Notes under the pieces: generated by a model | What the model was told of the DNA's origin: nothing | What the model saw: the letters and a program-made list of their open reading frames with translations, nothing else | Databases searched by the model: none | Assembly: GCA_003447545.1 (NCBI GenBank) | Contig: DLYX01000341.1 | Location: 1 to 9,018, forward strand | Reading direction: 5' to 3' | Length of the DNA: 9,018 bases | Source: Deltaproteobacteria bacterium | GTDB lineage: Bacteria; Desulfobacterota; Binatia; UBA12015 | Part shown: piece after piece, positions 1 through 8,591 of the stretch | Position numbering within the stretch: the first letter of the stretch is position 1 | Layout of the letters: the number at the start of each line of letters is the position of its first letter | Position numbers and translations under genes: made by a program

Positions 1-901
1 GGGCTCCAGGAGCACACTCGGCATTCCGCGCGGCGTCCCCAGGGTCGGCGGCATCGGAGTCGCGCCCGTCATAATCGCCTGACCGCCAAACATCACTCAC
101 GAAGTCGTATCCCGGCAAAACGCGCGACTTCAGGTCAGGGTGTTCGGCGCGCAAGCCGGAATCCAGAACGGCGACGATGATATCAGACGATCCAGTCGTG
201 ATTTCCCACGCTTGAGGCGCTTGAATTCCGGCGACAGGATCATGCAGCGGCCATTGGTCGGCGTAGAGCGGATCGTCGGGATCGTTTTGAAATCGGCCCC
301 GAACAGCGGGCACGACCCAACTCACGGAATCGTCAGCCCCGATTCTCTCGGCGATTGCCTGGACGGAAGCAACGGGCATCCGCTGGAAGAGTCGGATCAC
401 CCAAGCACCTCCCGACATCGGTCGTTCGATATAGAGAGGAACCCCGGCTCGACGGATCAGAGATTTTTTATCTTGAGCGGGGAAGTCGTTGTTGCGGTCG
501 GAAAGGTCCCGCAGTCGGGGGCTTCGGAAGAGGATGACCAACCTGTCGAGAGTCTGGCGGCCCTCGGTTGTCGGGTCGTAAATGGATGGTGGTGGCCGGT
601 CGACGTACAAGACGTCCGGGTGCGCGCGGAGTCTGGTCAGAATCGTTTCGCGTGTCGGTCCATCGTCGTCGGTCTCGGGAAGGTGGATCAGGTGAGAGCC
701 ATCGCGTTGTATCGGACCGGCGACGAGTCTGACGCCGGCGGTCGTCTGGAGAGCTTCCAGCTGCTCGGGGTCAAGTGCGATCCGTCGCAGGTCGGCGTCG
801 CGATGGGAATGGCCTCGCATCAGGAGAACAATGCTGTCTTCGTCTGCGGCAGAAGCTGGCGCGGCGCAAAGAAGGAAGCACAAAAAGAAAAGGATCCACA
901 C
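1..901 (-). CDS. Secreted subtilisin-like serine protease (peptidase family S8), partial, C-terminus outside window
   Basis: This open frame enters at the window edge and starts with GTG at 901; 300 residues are visible. Residues 1-19 form a clear signal peptide: a hydrophobic run (WILFFLCFLLC) followed by the AxA-type site APASA. An AAGGAAGGA Shine-Dalgarno at 909-917 ends 7 nt before the GTG, which decides the start over the internal ATG at residue 28. Residues about 21-205 look like two tandem inhibitor-I9-like pro-segments, each ending in a VLYVDRP or VSWVVPA type strand. NDPDDPLYADQWPL (residues 206-219) is the usual lead-in to an S8 catalytic domain. IIVAVLDSGLRAEHPDL (241-257) holds the catalytic Asp, D247. 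The catalytic His and Ser would lie beyond position 1, so an intact triad cannot be confirmed. The family consists of exported endopeptidases activated by removal of the pro-region. The gene is co-directional with atpC, 57 nt downstream of it. The family call is firm; the substrate is unknown. Confidence 0.9.
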   Translation of the reverse strand, partial: MWILFFLCFLLCAAPASAADEDSIVLLMRGHSHRDADLRRIALDPEQLEALQTTAGVRLVAGPIQRDGSHLIHLPETDDDGPTRETILTRLRAHPDVLYVDRPPPSIYDPTTEGRQTLDRLVILFRSPRLRDLSDRNNDFPAQDKKSLIRRAGVPLYIERPMSGGAWVIRLFQRMPVASVQAIAERIGADDSVSWVVPAVRGRFQNDPDDPLYADQWPLHDPVAGIQAPQAWEITTGSSDIIVAVLDSGLRAEHPDLKSRVLPGYDFVSDVWRSGDYDGRDSDAADPGDAARNAECAPGA

Positions 902-908
902 AAGTGAA

Positions 909-917
909 TCCTTCCTT
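909..917 (-). promoter_or_regulatory. Ribosome binding site of the S8 protease gene
   Basis: On the minus strand this reads AAGGAAGGA, and its 3' end lies 7 nt before the GTG at 899-901. It matters because the gene lacks an ATG at its true start. The GTG gives a complete signal peptide, whereas the first in-frame ATG (818-820) would remove it. An overlapping TTG one base off (901-903) is in another frame. Confidence 0.6.
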
Positions 918-939
918 TTCCGGCGCTGCTTGTCGAGTT

Positions 940-954
940 GGCTTTTTCGAAGCC
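940..954 (-). other. Small hairpin between atpC and the protease gene
   Basis: The minus strand reads GGCTT-CGAAA-AAGCC: a 5-bp stem with a 5-nt loop, beginning 4 nt after the atpC stop. No run of T follows it, so it does not look like a Rho-independent terminator. It could be a minor mRNA structure between the two genes, or chance. Confidence 0.25.
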
Positions 955-958
955 GCGA

Positions 959-1360
959 TCAGTTTGCGGAAATACCCGCCACGCTTGCGCGGTTTTGGGC
1001 CCTTCTCAGCGAGGCCAGGCAGTCATCGTGCTCCGGTGTTCCCGGAAGCAATTCTTCGATTCCTTCCAGAGCGGCTTCCTCGGCGACCCGGGCGCGGTCG
1101 ACATCAATATCGTCGCGACGCTCGGCTGCATCGGCGAGAACGGTTATGGAATCGTCCAGAACTTCGGTGAGCCCGCCGGAAATCGCCACAAAATCATCCT
1201 TGCCCTCGGCACGATAGCGCAGGACGCCGACGTCGAGCGAGGTGAGGAAAGTAATATGTTGCGGAAGAATGCCGAATTCCCCATTGGTGCCCGGCGCATA
1301 GACCTCCTCGACTTCCTGATCGAGAACGGCCCTGTCCGGTGTGACGATCTGCAAACGCAT
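959..1360 (-). CDS. atpC: ATP synthase F1 subunit epsilon
   Basis: This 133-residue protein is the usual size for epsilon, the rotor subunit that joins gamma to the c-ring and can inhibit ATP hydrolysis through its C-terminal helices. The N-terminal beta-sandwich (residues about 1-84) is clear: MRLQIVTPDRAVLDQEVEEV, then APGTNGEFGILPQHITFLTSL, then FVAISGGLTEVLDDSITVLAD. The rest is a charged helical hairpin (RRDDIDVDRARVAEEAALEG onward) ending in a short Ala/Asn-rich tail. The start is ATG, 12 nt after the atpD stop, with a GGAAA-type ribosome site in that gap. It is the last ATP synthase gene of the operon, and a protease gene follows it on the same strand. Seen: fold signature and position. 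Known: function of the family. Confidence 0.97.
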   Translation of the reverse strand: MRLQIVTPDRAVLDQEVEEVYAPGTNGEFGILPQHITFLTSLDVGVLRYRAEGKDDFVAISGGLTEVLDDSITVLADAAERRDDIDVDRARVAEEAALEGIEELLPGTPEHDDCLASLRRAQNRASVAGISAN

Positions 1361-1372
1361 GATGATTTCCGG

Positions 1373-3674
<2,302 letters not shown>

Positions 3675-5183
3675 TTATTTCACGAAAACGTTCTTGAAGT
3701 CCGCGATGACTTTTTCGAGGCGACCCTCGAGCGCATCATCGAGTTTGCTCTGTTCCCGAATATCATTCAGGAGCGACTCGTCCTTGGTCTCCGTGTAGGC
3801 GTAGAGCTCACTTTCGAACGCAGCCAGATCGGATTCGTTGATATCATCGAGGAAACCGCTGTTGGCGGCGAAGATGATCATGATCTGCTTCTCGACCGGG
3901 AGAGGCTCGTATTGCTTTTGCTTCAGGATCTCGATCAGTCGGCTACCACGCACCAATTGTTGCTGCGTGGCTGCGTCGAGATCGGATCCGAATTGCGCAA
4001 AGGATTCCAACTCACGAAACTGGGCCAGATCGAGTCGCAGGGAGCCGGCGACTTGCCGCATACCCTTCACCTGCGCCGAACCACCGACGCGAGAAACCGA
4101 GATACCCGGGTTCACCGCGGGCCGCACGCCTGAGTTGAAGAGATCAGTTTCGAGGAAGATCTGACCATCGGTGATCGAAATCACGTTGGTCGGGATATAG
4201 GCAGCGACATCACCTTCCTGGGTTTCAATAATCGGAAGAGCTGTCAGCGAGCCACCGCCCTCGGCGTCGGACATTTTGGCGGCGCGTTCGAGGAGACGGG
4301 AGTGAAGATAGAACACATCTCCCGGGTAGGCTTCGCGGCCCGGAGGACGTCGGAGCAGAAGGGAGAGCTGGCGGTAGGCAACGGCCTGCTTGGAGAGATC
4401 ATCGTAAATGACCAGTGCGTGCTGACCATTGTCTCGGAAGTATTCGCCCATCGTGCATCCCGTATAGGGTGCGATGAACTGAAGTGGTGCTGACTCCGAG
4501 GCGGTGGCGGCGACAACGATGGTGTACTCCATCGCGCCTTCTTTGGTCAGACGGTCCACAACCTGCGCTACGGTGGACCGTTTCTGGCCGACAGCAACGT
4601 AGATACAGGTAACGTCTCCACCCTTCTGGTTCAGAATGGTGTCGATCGCGACAGCGGTCTTGCCGGTCTGGCGATCGCCAATGATCAGCTCGCGCTGGCC
4701 CCGACCGATGGGAATCAAGGCATCGATTGCCTTCAAGCCGGTCTGCATGGGCTCGGTTACAGGCTGGCGCTTGACGATGCCTGGCGCCTTGATTTCAATT
4801 CGGCGATTCTGGCCCGAAGAGATCTCGCCCTTGCCATCGATGGGTTGACCGAGAGCATTGACCACACGGCCACGCAGCTCCGGACCGACGGGTACCTCGG
4901 CAATGCGGCCGGTTCGTTTGACTTCATTGCCCTCCCCGACTTCGTGAGCTTCTCCAAAGAGAGCGGCACCGACGTTGTCTTCGTCAAGGTTCAGAACCAT
5001 GCCGTAGATATTGTTGGGGAATTCCAGCAGCTCACCCACAGCTGCGCGTTCGAGCCCGTAAATACGAGCAATGCCGTCACCGGTCGAGAGAACGGTTCCG
5101 GTTTCCCGCACTTCGAGGGACTTTCCGTATTCCTCAAGCTGCTGGCGGAGGATGTCGCTGATTTCTGCGGCGCGAATCGCCAT
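3675..5183 (-). CDS. atpA: ATP synthase F1 subunit alpha
   Basis: This is the non-catalytic nucleotide-binding alpha subunit, 502 residues, the expected family length. Its start [20 protein letters not shown] matches the family N-terminus, which contacts delta and the b stalk. Walker A is GDRQTGKT (residues 169-176), the Walker B region is [14 protein letters not shown] (258-271), and the arginine finger lies in ISVSRVGG (R365), which reaches the neighbouring catalytic site. The C-terminal helical domain is complete. The frame stays open to an ATG at 5246, but that ATG has no ribosome site and would add 21 non-homologous residues. The ATG at 5183 has AAGGAG 9 nt upstream and is preferred. The gene follows atpH after 72 nt and abuts atpG. 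Confidence 0.98.
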   Translation of the reverse strand: MAIRAAEISDILRQQLEEYGKSLEVRETGTVLSTGDGIARIYGLERAAVGELLEFPNNIYGMVLNLDEDNVGAALFGEAHEVGEGNEVKRTGRIAEVPVGPELRGRVVNALGQPIDGKGEISSGQNRRIEIKAPGIVKRQPVTEPMQTGLKAIDALIPIGRGQRELIIGDRQTGKTAVAIDTILNQKGGDVTCIYVAVGQKRSTVAQVVDRLTKEGAMEYTIVVAATASESAPLQFIAPYTGCTMGEYFRDNGQHALVIYDDLSKQAVAYRQLSLLLRRPPGREAYPGDVFYLHSRLLERAAKMSDAEGGGSLTALPIIETQEGDVAAYIPTNVISITDGQIFLETDLFNSGVRPAVNPGISVSRVGGSAQVKGMRQVAGSLRLDLAQFRELESFAQFGSDLDAATQQQLVRGSRLIEILKQKQYEPLPVEKQIMIIFAANSGFLDDINESDLAAFESELYAYTETKDESLLNDIREQSKLDDALEGRLEKVIADFKNVFVK

Positions 5184-5192
5184 CTCGTGATT

Positions 5193-5198
5193 CTCCTT
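5193..5198 (-). promoter_or_regulatory. Ribosome binding site that fixes the atpA start
   Basis: The minus strand reads AAGGAG, 9 nt before the ATG at 5181-5183. It supports that codon over the upstream in-frame ATG at 5244-5246, which lacks such a site. Confidence 0.7.
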
Positions 5199-5205
5199 AA
5201 CTTGT

Positions 5206-5217
5206 CCTGAATTCAGG
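5206..5217. repeat. 12-bp perfect palindrome in the atpH-atpA gap
   Basis: CCTGAATTCAGG reads the same on both strands. It lies just upstream of the atpA ribosome site, in the largest gap inside the ATP synthase operon. It may be a small operator, an mRNA structure, or chance; it is not long enough to decide. Confidence 0.3.
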
Positions 5218-5219
5218 CT

Positions 5220-5240
5220 TCCCGGCAAATTGCTCCGGGA
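5220..5240. repeat. Short inverted repeat in the atpH-atpA gap
   Basis: Six-base arms TCCCGG (5220-5225) and CCGGGA (5235-5240) flank a 9-nt centre, CAAATTGCT. In RNA this would form a compact GC-rich hairpin between the atpH stop and the atpA ribosome site. No T-run follows, so it is not a classical terminator. It might influence alpha translation or mRNA processing, which is an inference only. Confidence 0.35.
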
Positions 5241-5255
5241 CCCCATGCATTTGGT

Positions 5256-5804
5256 TCAGCTGGCGCCCTCTCCTCGGGTGAGGGCACGTGCGAGCTCGAC
5301 AAGCTGCGTGCGTACGCTGCCGTCATAGACTCGACCTTCGATTTCTACCGTAAGTCCGCCGACCAGGGATGCATCGGTTTCGGTGTTGAGGAGGACCTCC
5401 AGGCCGTGTGCCTTGGAGAGTCCGGAACGAATTTCTTCTGTACTCGCATCGGGAAGCGGGCGAGCGGTTCGAAGCTCACCGCGGACGCGACCGAGCTCCT
5501 TGTCGACAAGGTCTCGATAGGAACGATCGATGCCGACAATTTCATTGATGCGATGGTTCGCGACCAGCAGGGCGAGAAAATTTTGCGTCAGTTCCGAGAG
5601 CTTCAGGGAAGCAGAGAGCTCGGCGAGTAGTTTGTCTCGGGCATCGGCGGCGATAATCGGGGATGCGAGAGCCGCTCCGAGTTCCGGATCCTGAAGCCAT
5701 TCAGAGGCGGACGCGAGTTCTCCGGCGACTTCCTCGAGGCGATTCGCGCTCCGGGCTGCCCCGGCCAGTGCGCGCGCATAGCGCTTGTCGAGAGCACCAT
5801 TCAT
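5256..5804 (-). CDS. atpH: ATP synthase F1 subunit delta (OSCP type)
   Basis: This 182-residue protein has the normal delta length. Delta sits on top of F1 and ties it to the b/b' peripheral stalk. The N-terminal helical bundle begins NGALDKRYARALAGAARSAN and includes the conserved stretch LSELTQNFLALLVANHRI. The C-terminal part, ETDASLVGGLTVEIEGRVYD, followed by GSVRTQLVELARAL, is the family's terminal signature. Its ATG overlaps the stop of atpF by four bases (ATGA, 5801-5804), and a good GGAGG ribosome site lies 7 nt upstream inside atpF, so coupled translation is likely. A 72-nt gap with small inverted repeats separates it from atpA. Confidence 0.97.
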   Translation of the reverse strand: MNGALDKRYARALAGAARSANRLEEVAGELASASEWLQDPELGAALASPIIAADARDKLLAELSASLKLSELTQNFLALLVANHRINEIVGIDRSYRDLVDKELGRVRGELRTARPLPDASTEEIRSGLSKAHGLEVLLNTETDASLVGGLTVEIEGRVYDGSVRTQLVELARALTRGEGAS

Positions 5805-6379
5805 GATCCGGCCTCCGTGTCCTTCAGGAATTCGCCAACGAAGCGCTTCTGGTCGTCGTCGGACATTTCGCGGGTCACGATTTCGCCGGCAACCTTGGTG
5901 ATGAGATGCGCGCTTTCTTCTTGCAGGGATCGCTTTGCTCGCGCGACCTCCTGGTCGGCCAGGAGGCGGGCATCCTTCCGCAGGCGATCTGCCGTTGCCT
6001 CTGCGTGAGCGAGAGCCTTGGCTGCCTCGCGTCGGGCGATTTCCAGAAGCTCCTCACGGGCCTTGGCTGCTTCGGTCTCGAGTGAGGCCATCTTGCTTTC
6101 GAAGTCGGCCTTCAAGGCTTCGGCCTCGCTCTTGGCGGTTGCTGCTGCTTCCAGCGCCTGAATCGTTTCCAGGCGGCGGGTCTGCAGGTACTCGACAACG
6201 AAGGGCCAGGCGAACTTCCAGAGAATGAGTACGAAGATCCCGAAGTTGGCGAAGCCCCAAAGGGTCATCGACCAGCTGGCTTCGTGGCCCCCGCCCCCAC
6301 CGGCAGCGCCTGCCGACGAGACCCAACTCGAGACCAGGCTGGCCTGAAGGGCAAGGAATCCTGCGATCAGCTTTTTCAT
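5801..6379 (-). CDS. atpF: ATP synthase Fo subunit b (peripheral stalk), with secretory-type leader
   Basis: This 192-residue b subunit is longer than the roughly 156 residues of E. coli b. Residues 1-26 look like a signal peptide (MKKLIAGFLALQASLVSSWV, then SSAGAA), followed by a glycine-rich patch. The true membrane anchor is about residues 37-61 (WSMTLWGFANFGIFVLILWK onward). From about 65 the chain is a long, charged, heptad-like Ala/Glu/Lys-rich helix that would dimerise with b' and reach delta. The start is ATG with AGGTGA just upstream, overlapping the stop of the b' gene by ATGA (6376-6379). The stop overlaps atpH in the same way. The b subunits of some deltaproteobacteria-like lineages are, to my knowledge, similarly made with a leader. 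Confidence 0.95.
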   Translation of the reverse strand: MKKLIAGFLALQASLVSSWVSSAGAAGGGGGHEASWSMTLWGFANFGIFVLILWKFAWPFVVEYLQTRRLETIQALEAAATAKSEAEALKADFESKMASLETEAAKAREELLEIARREAAKALAHAEATADRLRKDARLLADQEVARAKRSLQEESAHLITKVAGEIVTREMSDDDQKRFVGEFLKDTEAGS

Positions 6380-6813
6380 GCGCTCACCTGACGTCCGAGG
6401 ATCTTGTTTGCGGCGACTTTGGCGAGGTCGTTTGATTGTGAATTCAGGGAGTTGCGCGCTTCGTCTGTCTCGGACGCGATCTCGGCGCGAATGGATTCCA
6501 GAGTTTGCAGGGCATCCTTGCGAGCAGCATCGAGCATTTGCCGTTCCGAGGCTTCGGCTTCGCGACGGATCTGATCTCCGCCACTGGCGCCAGCGAGTCG
6601 AGCATCATTCAATGATTTCTCGAAGGCCTCTCCCATCGCCGTGACCTCGTCGCGCATGGCGAGAGCTTCGGCCTGCGCGCCGCTGGTCTTTTCGGCCCGG
6701 CGGGCAAGGACTTCAAGCGTCGGGCGGAGAATCAGCGGAATCATGATCCAGGCGAAGGCGAAGAAGACTACGATTTCGACGTAGAACCCAAGCTTTGGGG
6801 GTAGTTCGAGCAT
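6376..6813 (-). CDS. atpF': ATP synthase Fo subunit b' (second peripheral stalk subunit)
   Basis: This 145-residue protein has one N-terminal membrane helix (residues about 7-30, LGFYVEIVVFFAFAWIMIPL) followed by a long hydrophilic helix rich in Ala, Glu, Arg and Lys (residues about 35-140). That is the build of a b-type stalk subunit. It sits immediately before a second b gene, so the peripheral stalk is probably a b/b' heterodimer as in photosynthetic bacteria and several deltaproteobacteria, rather than a b homodimer. Which of the two is called b or b' is by convention from gene order and size. A strong AGGAGG ribosome site (6825-6830) lies 11 nt before the ATG. It is preceded by bactofilin with a 39-nt gap and no visible terminator. 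Confidence 0.93.
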   Translation of the reverse strand: MLELPPKLGFYVEIVVFFAFAWIMIPLILRPTLEVLARRAEKTSGAQAEALAMRDEVTAMGEAFEKSLNDARLAGASGGDQIRREAEASERQMLDAARKDALQTLESIRAEIASETDEARNSLNSQSNDLAKVAANKILGRQVSA

Positions 6814-6824
6814 TTCTTCGGTTG

Positions 6825-6830
6825 CCTCCT
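6825..6830 (-). promoter_or_regulatory. Strong ribosome binding site of the b' gene
   Basis: The minus strand reads AGGAGG, 11 nt before the ATG at 6811-6813. It is a strong Shine-Dalgarno of the block, sited at the first ATP synthase gene of the series. The spacing is on the long side. Confidence 0.6.
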
Positions 6831-6852
6831 GTCGCTTCCTGAACCGGGAGCC

Positions 6853-7422
6853 CTAGCTCTGTCCCTTGGCGCGCGCGGTTTCTGTCGCGGCGGGTTTGTC
6901 GTCGCCTGCGAGGAGAGTGACCTTCTTGCCACGTTCCTCGGCGGCACCCATCGAGCAATGTCCCTCGAACACGACACCTTCTTCGATAACCACACTGGGG
7001 GTGATCACGTTTCCGAAAAGCTTTCCGGGGGAGCGGATCTCGAGTTTCTTGGTGGCACGGATATCCCCGGTCACATTGCCGTGAATGACGACGTGGGTGG
7101 CCGAGATCTGGGCGTTTACAACGGCCGAGGCCCCGATCATCAGGGTGCCGTTGGCGATGATCTCACCCTCGACCTCCCCCTCGATGCGCGCCATTCCTTC
7201 AAACGAGAGCTTGCCGGAAATACGCGTGCCCTTGCCCAAAAGGGCGGTTTCGCGCCCTCCTCCGAGCTCGGATCTCTGTTCTGCCGCGCCTGTTCCTGCC
7301 ATTCCGTCCCTCTCTCGACCCGAAGACTCCTGATTTTTCAGGGGAATTTGGTCCCCGCCGTTTCGAGAAGGCAATGCAGGATCGGTTTCTGCGTTGCTAC
7401 GGTCCTTCTTGAAGAGAGCCAT
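6853..7422 (-). CDS. Bactofilin family cytoskeletal protein
   Basis: This 189-residue protein has a central bactofilin (DUF583) domain at about residues 60-159. Short beta-repeats run through it: LLGKGTRISGKLSFEGMARI, EGEVEGEI, GTLMIGASAVVNAQI, THVVIHGNVTGDIRATKKLE, and GKLFGNVITPSVVIEEGVVF. The family folds as a right-handed beta-helix and polymerises into filaments without nucleotide. Flanking segments are polar and disordered-looking: an N-terminal 59 residues rich in Gly, Ser, Arg and Glu, and a C-terminal tail of about 30 residues. The start chosen is the ATG giving MALFKKD. An in-frame TTG at 7479 with GGAGG 4 nt upstream would add 19 residues and cannot be excluded. In Myxococcus, bactofilins scaffold the ParABS machinery, and the ParB gene just upstream fits a similar role here by inference. 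Confidence 0.94.
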   Translation of the reverse strand: MALFKKDRSNAETDPALPSRNGGDQIPLKNQESSGRERDGMAGTGAAEQRSELGGGRETALLGKGTRISGKLSFEGMARIEGEVEGEIIANGTLMIGASAVVNAQISATHVVIHGNVTGDIRATKKLEIRSPGKLFGNVITPSVVIEEGVVFEGHCSMGAAEERGKKVTLLAGDDKPAATETARAKGQS

Positions 7423-7483
7423 CGGGTTCCGTTTCCAGTTCGATATCTTTGGGTGTTGCTCTGGCCGGGAGCCTATCAAGCAA

Positions 7484-7488
7484 CCTCC
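7484..7488 (-). promoter_or_regulatory. GGAGG ribosome-site-like motif supporting an alternative bactofilin start
   Basis: The minus strand reads GGAGG, 4 nt before an in-frame TTG at 7477-7479. The ATG at 7420-7422 has only a weaker GGAA motif nearby. The motif could serve a longer bactofilin form or be incidental leader sequence. Confidence 0.3.
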
Positions 7489-7533
7489 ACGACGTTTAAA
7501 AGCCGCAGGAAGAGTGCTTTTCCCGACCCAAAG

Positions 7534-7562
7534 TTGGTACCAATCAGCAGAAGTGATGTCAA
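7534..7562 (-). promoter_or_regulatory. Candidate sigma70-type promoter upstream of bactofilin and the ATP synthase genes
   Basis: The minus strand carries a perfect -35 box TTGACA (7557-7562), a 17-nt spacer, and a weak -10 box TACCAA (7534-7539) preceded by TGG, which fits an extended -10. It lies in the only sizeable intergenic gap in the block, and the start point would be near 7526, giving a leader of about 100 nt to the bactofilin ATG. The -10 box falls in the 10-bp palindrome TTGGTACCAA (7534-7543), a possible operator. The poor -10 match keeps this tentative. Confidence 0.45.
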
Positions 7563-7618
7563 AAACCGTCCATGGTTATTAGGACTTCGCATACTGCCTT
7601 GGATTCAGGCGGGAAAAA

Positions 7619-8560
7619 TCAGGTCAAGGGTTGGGAACGGCGACCGGCGGCCAGCAGGATATCGCTCAAGCGGCCGAGGTCGTCATTCGAGAAAAACGCA
7701 ATCTCGACCCGGCCTTTACCGGCATCGCCACGCAGTTGAATCCCGACTTTCGTGCCCAGGGTCCGGCTCAGATCCTCTTCGAGCCGGACGACGTCTGGGT
7801 CGCGCCGTTGGCTGGTTTTGGTTCCGCGGGCTGTTTTGGCTGCTTTCTCCGTGTCGCGGACCGAGAGGTTCCGGCGCAGAATTTCAGCTGTCAGTGCTTC
7901 GCGGGCCTGCTCGCTTTCCAAAGCGAGGATCGCGCGCGCATGGCCGGCGCTGATTCGACCTGCAGTGATCTCGGTCTGGGTGCTCTCGGGCAGGTTCAGG
8001 AGCCGGAGAGTGTTGGCGATCGTCGAGCGACTCTTGCCGACCCGATCGGAAACCTCTTCCTGAGTCAGGGCGAACTCAGCGATCAGCGCACGGAAAGCTC
8101 GAGCCTCCTCGATCGGACCAAGGTCGGCACGCTGCACGTTCTCGACCAGAGCCACGACGAGGCTTTCCTCATCGGCGAACTCTCGTACGAGCGCCGGGAT
8201 TTCGGTCTTCCCGGCACGCTGGCTTGCGCGCCATCGACGTTCACCCGCAATCAGCTCATAGGTGCCATCGGTGCCGGTCCGGACGAGAATTGGCTGCAGC
8301 ACACCCTGTTCGCGGATGGATCGGGTGAGGTCCTCGAGGTGCTCTTCGGTAAAGAGTGTCCGTGGCTGCCTCGGGTTGGGTACGATCCGCTCAATGGAGA
8401 TTGATCGGACTTGATCCTGAGGATCGCTTTCGGCGACCGTCGCAGGCGCTGTCGCAACCGCCGCGGCTGCACCCGAGGCCGTGGGGAGACCATCGGTCGA
8501 ACCCCTTGTCCCTGCTGTCGGAATCAATGCTCCGATTCCCTTTCCTAAAGCCCTTCGCAT
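7619..8560 (-). CDS. parB: Chromosome-partitioning protein ParB (parS-binding CTPase)
   Basis: This 313-residue chromosomal ParB (Spo0J family) loads at parS near the origin, uses CTP to clamp and slide on DNA, and stimulates ParA ATPase. The N-terminus MRRALGKGIGALIP is the conserved ParA-contacting segment. A low-complexity Ala/Thr linker follows (residues about 17-48). The nucleotide-binding domain starts at ISIERIVPNPRQPR (54-67) and holds GERRWRAS (106-113) and ENVQRADL (140-147). A helix-turn-helix lies at about 165-187 (LTQEEVSDRVGKSRSTIANT). The C-terminal dimerisation domain is at about 255-305 (LGTKVGIQLRGDAGKGRVEI). The start is ATG with GGAG 9 nt upstream. It follows parA by 31 nt, so the two are probably co-transcribed. 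No parS site was seen in the window. Confidence 0.97.
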   Translation of the reverse strand: MRRALGKGIGALIPTAGTRGSTDGLPTASGAAAAVATAPATVAESDPQDQVRSISIERIVPNPRQPRTLFTEEHLEDLTRSIREQGVLQPILVRTGTDGTYELIAGERRWRASQRAGKTEIPALVREFADEESLVVALVENVQRADLGPIEEARAFRALIAEFALTQEEVSDRVGKSRSTIANTLRLLNLPESTQTEITAGRISAGHARAILALESEQAREALTAEILRRNLSVRDTEKAAKTARGTKTSQRRDPDVVRLEEDLSRTLGTKVGIQLRGDAGKGRVEIAFFSNDDLGRLSDILLAAGRRSQPLT

Positions 8561-8591
8561 GTTCGTACGCTCCGATGAAACTCAGTCAGTT

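Noticed and set aside
893..901. DnaA-box-like TGTGGATCC near the protease start
   Set aside because: It is a single imperfect match inside the protease coding start, with no cluster of boxes or AT-rich unwinding region, so it gives no support for an origin.
140..907. Long plus-strand open frame of 255 codons
   Set aside because: It is the antisense shadow of the S8 protease gene, whose minus-strand frame has a signal peptide and the subtilisin Asp motif. The plus-strand product has no recognisable pattern.
5184..5246. Longer AtpA start at the ATG at 5246
   Set aside because: It would add 21 residues unlike any AtpA N-terminus and has no Shine-Dalgarno. The internal ATG at 5183 has AAGGAG and the family start.
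7568..7590. Possible terminator after parB (AACC-ATGGAC-GGTT followed by Ts)
   Set aside because: The stem is only 4 bp and the T-run overlaps the -35 box of the promoter candidate. It is too weak to call a terminator.
7600..7645. GGTC...GACC pair and TTTTT at the end of parB
   Set aside because: It has a four-base stem with a 16-nt loop inside coding sequence; a functional Rho-independent terminator is not supported.
6958..7953. Plus-strand open frame of 331 codons
   Set aside because: It spans antisense to bactofilin, the intergenic gap and the end of ParB. Its product is low-complexity and Arg/Ser/Gly-rich with no family signature.
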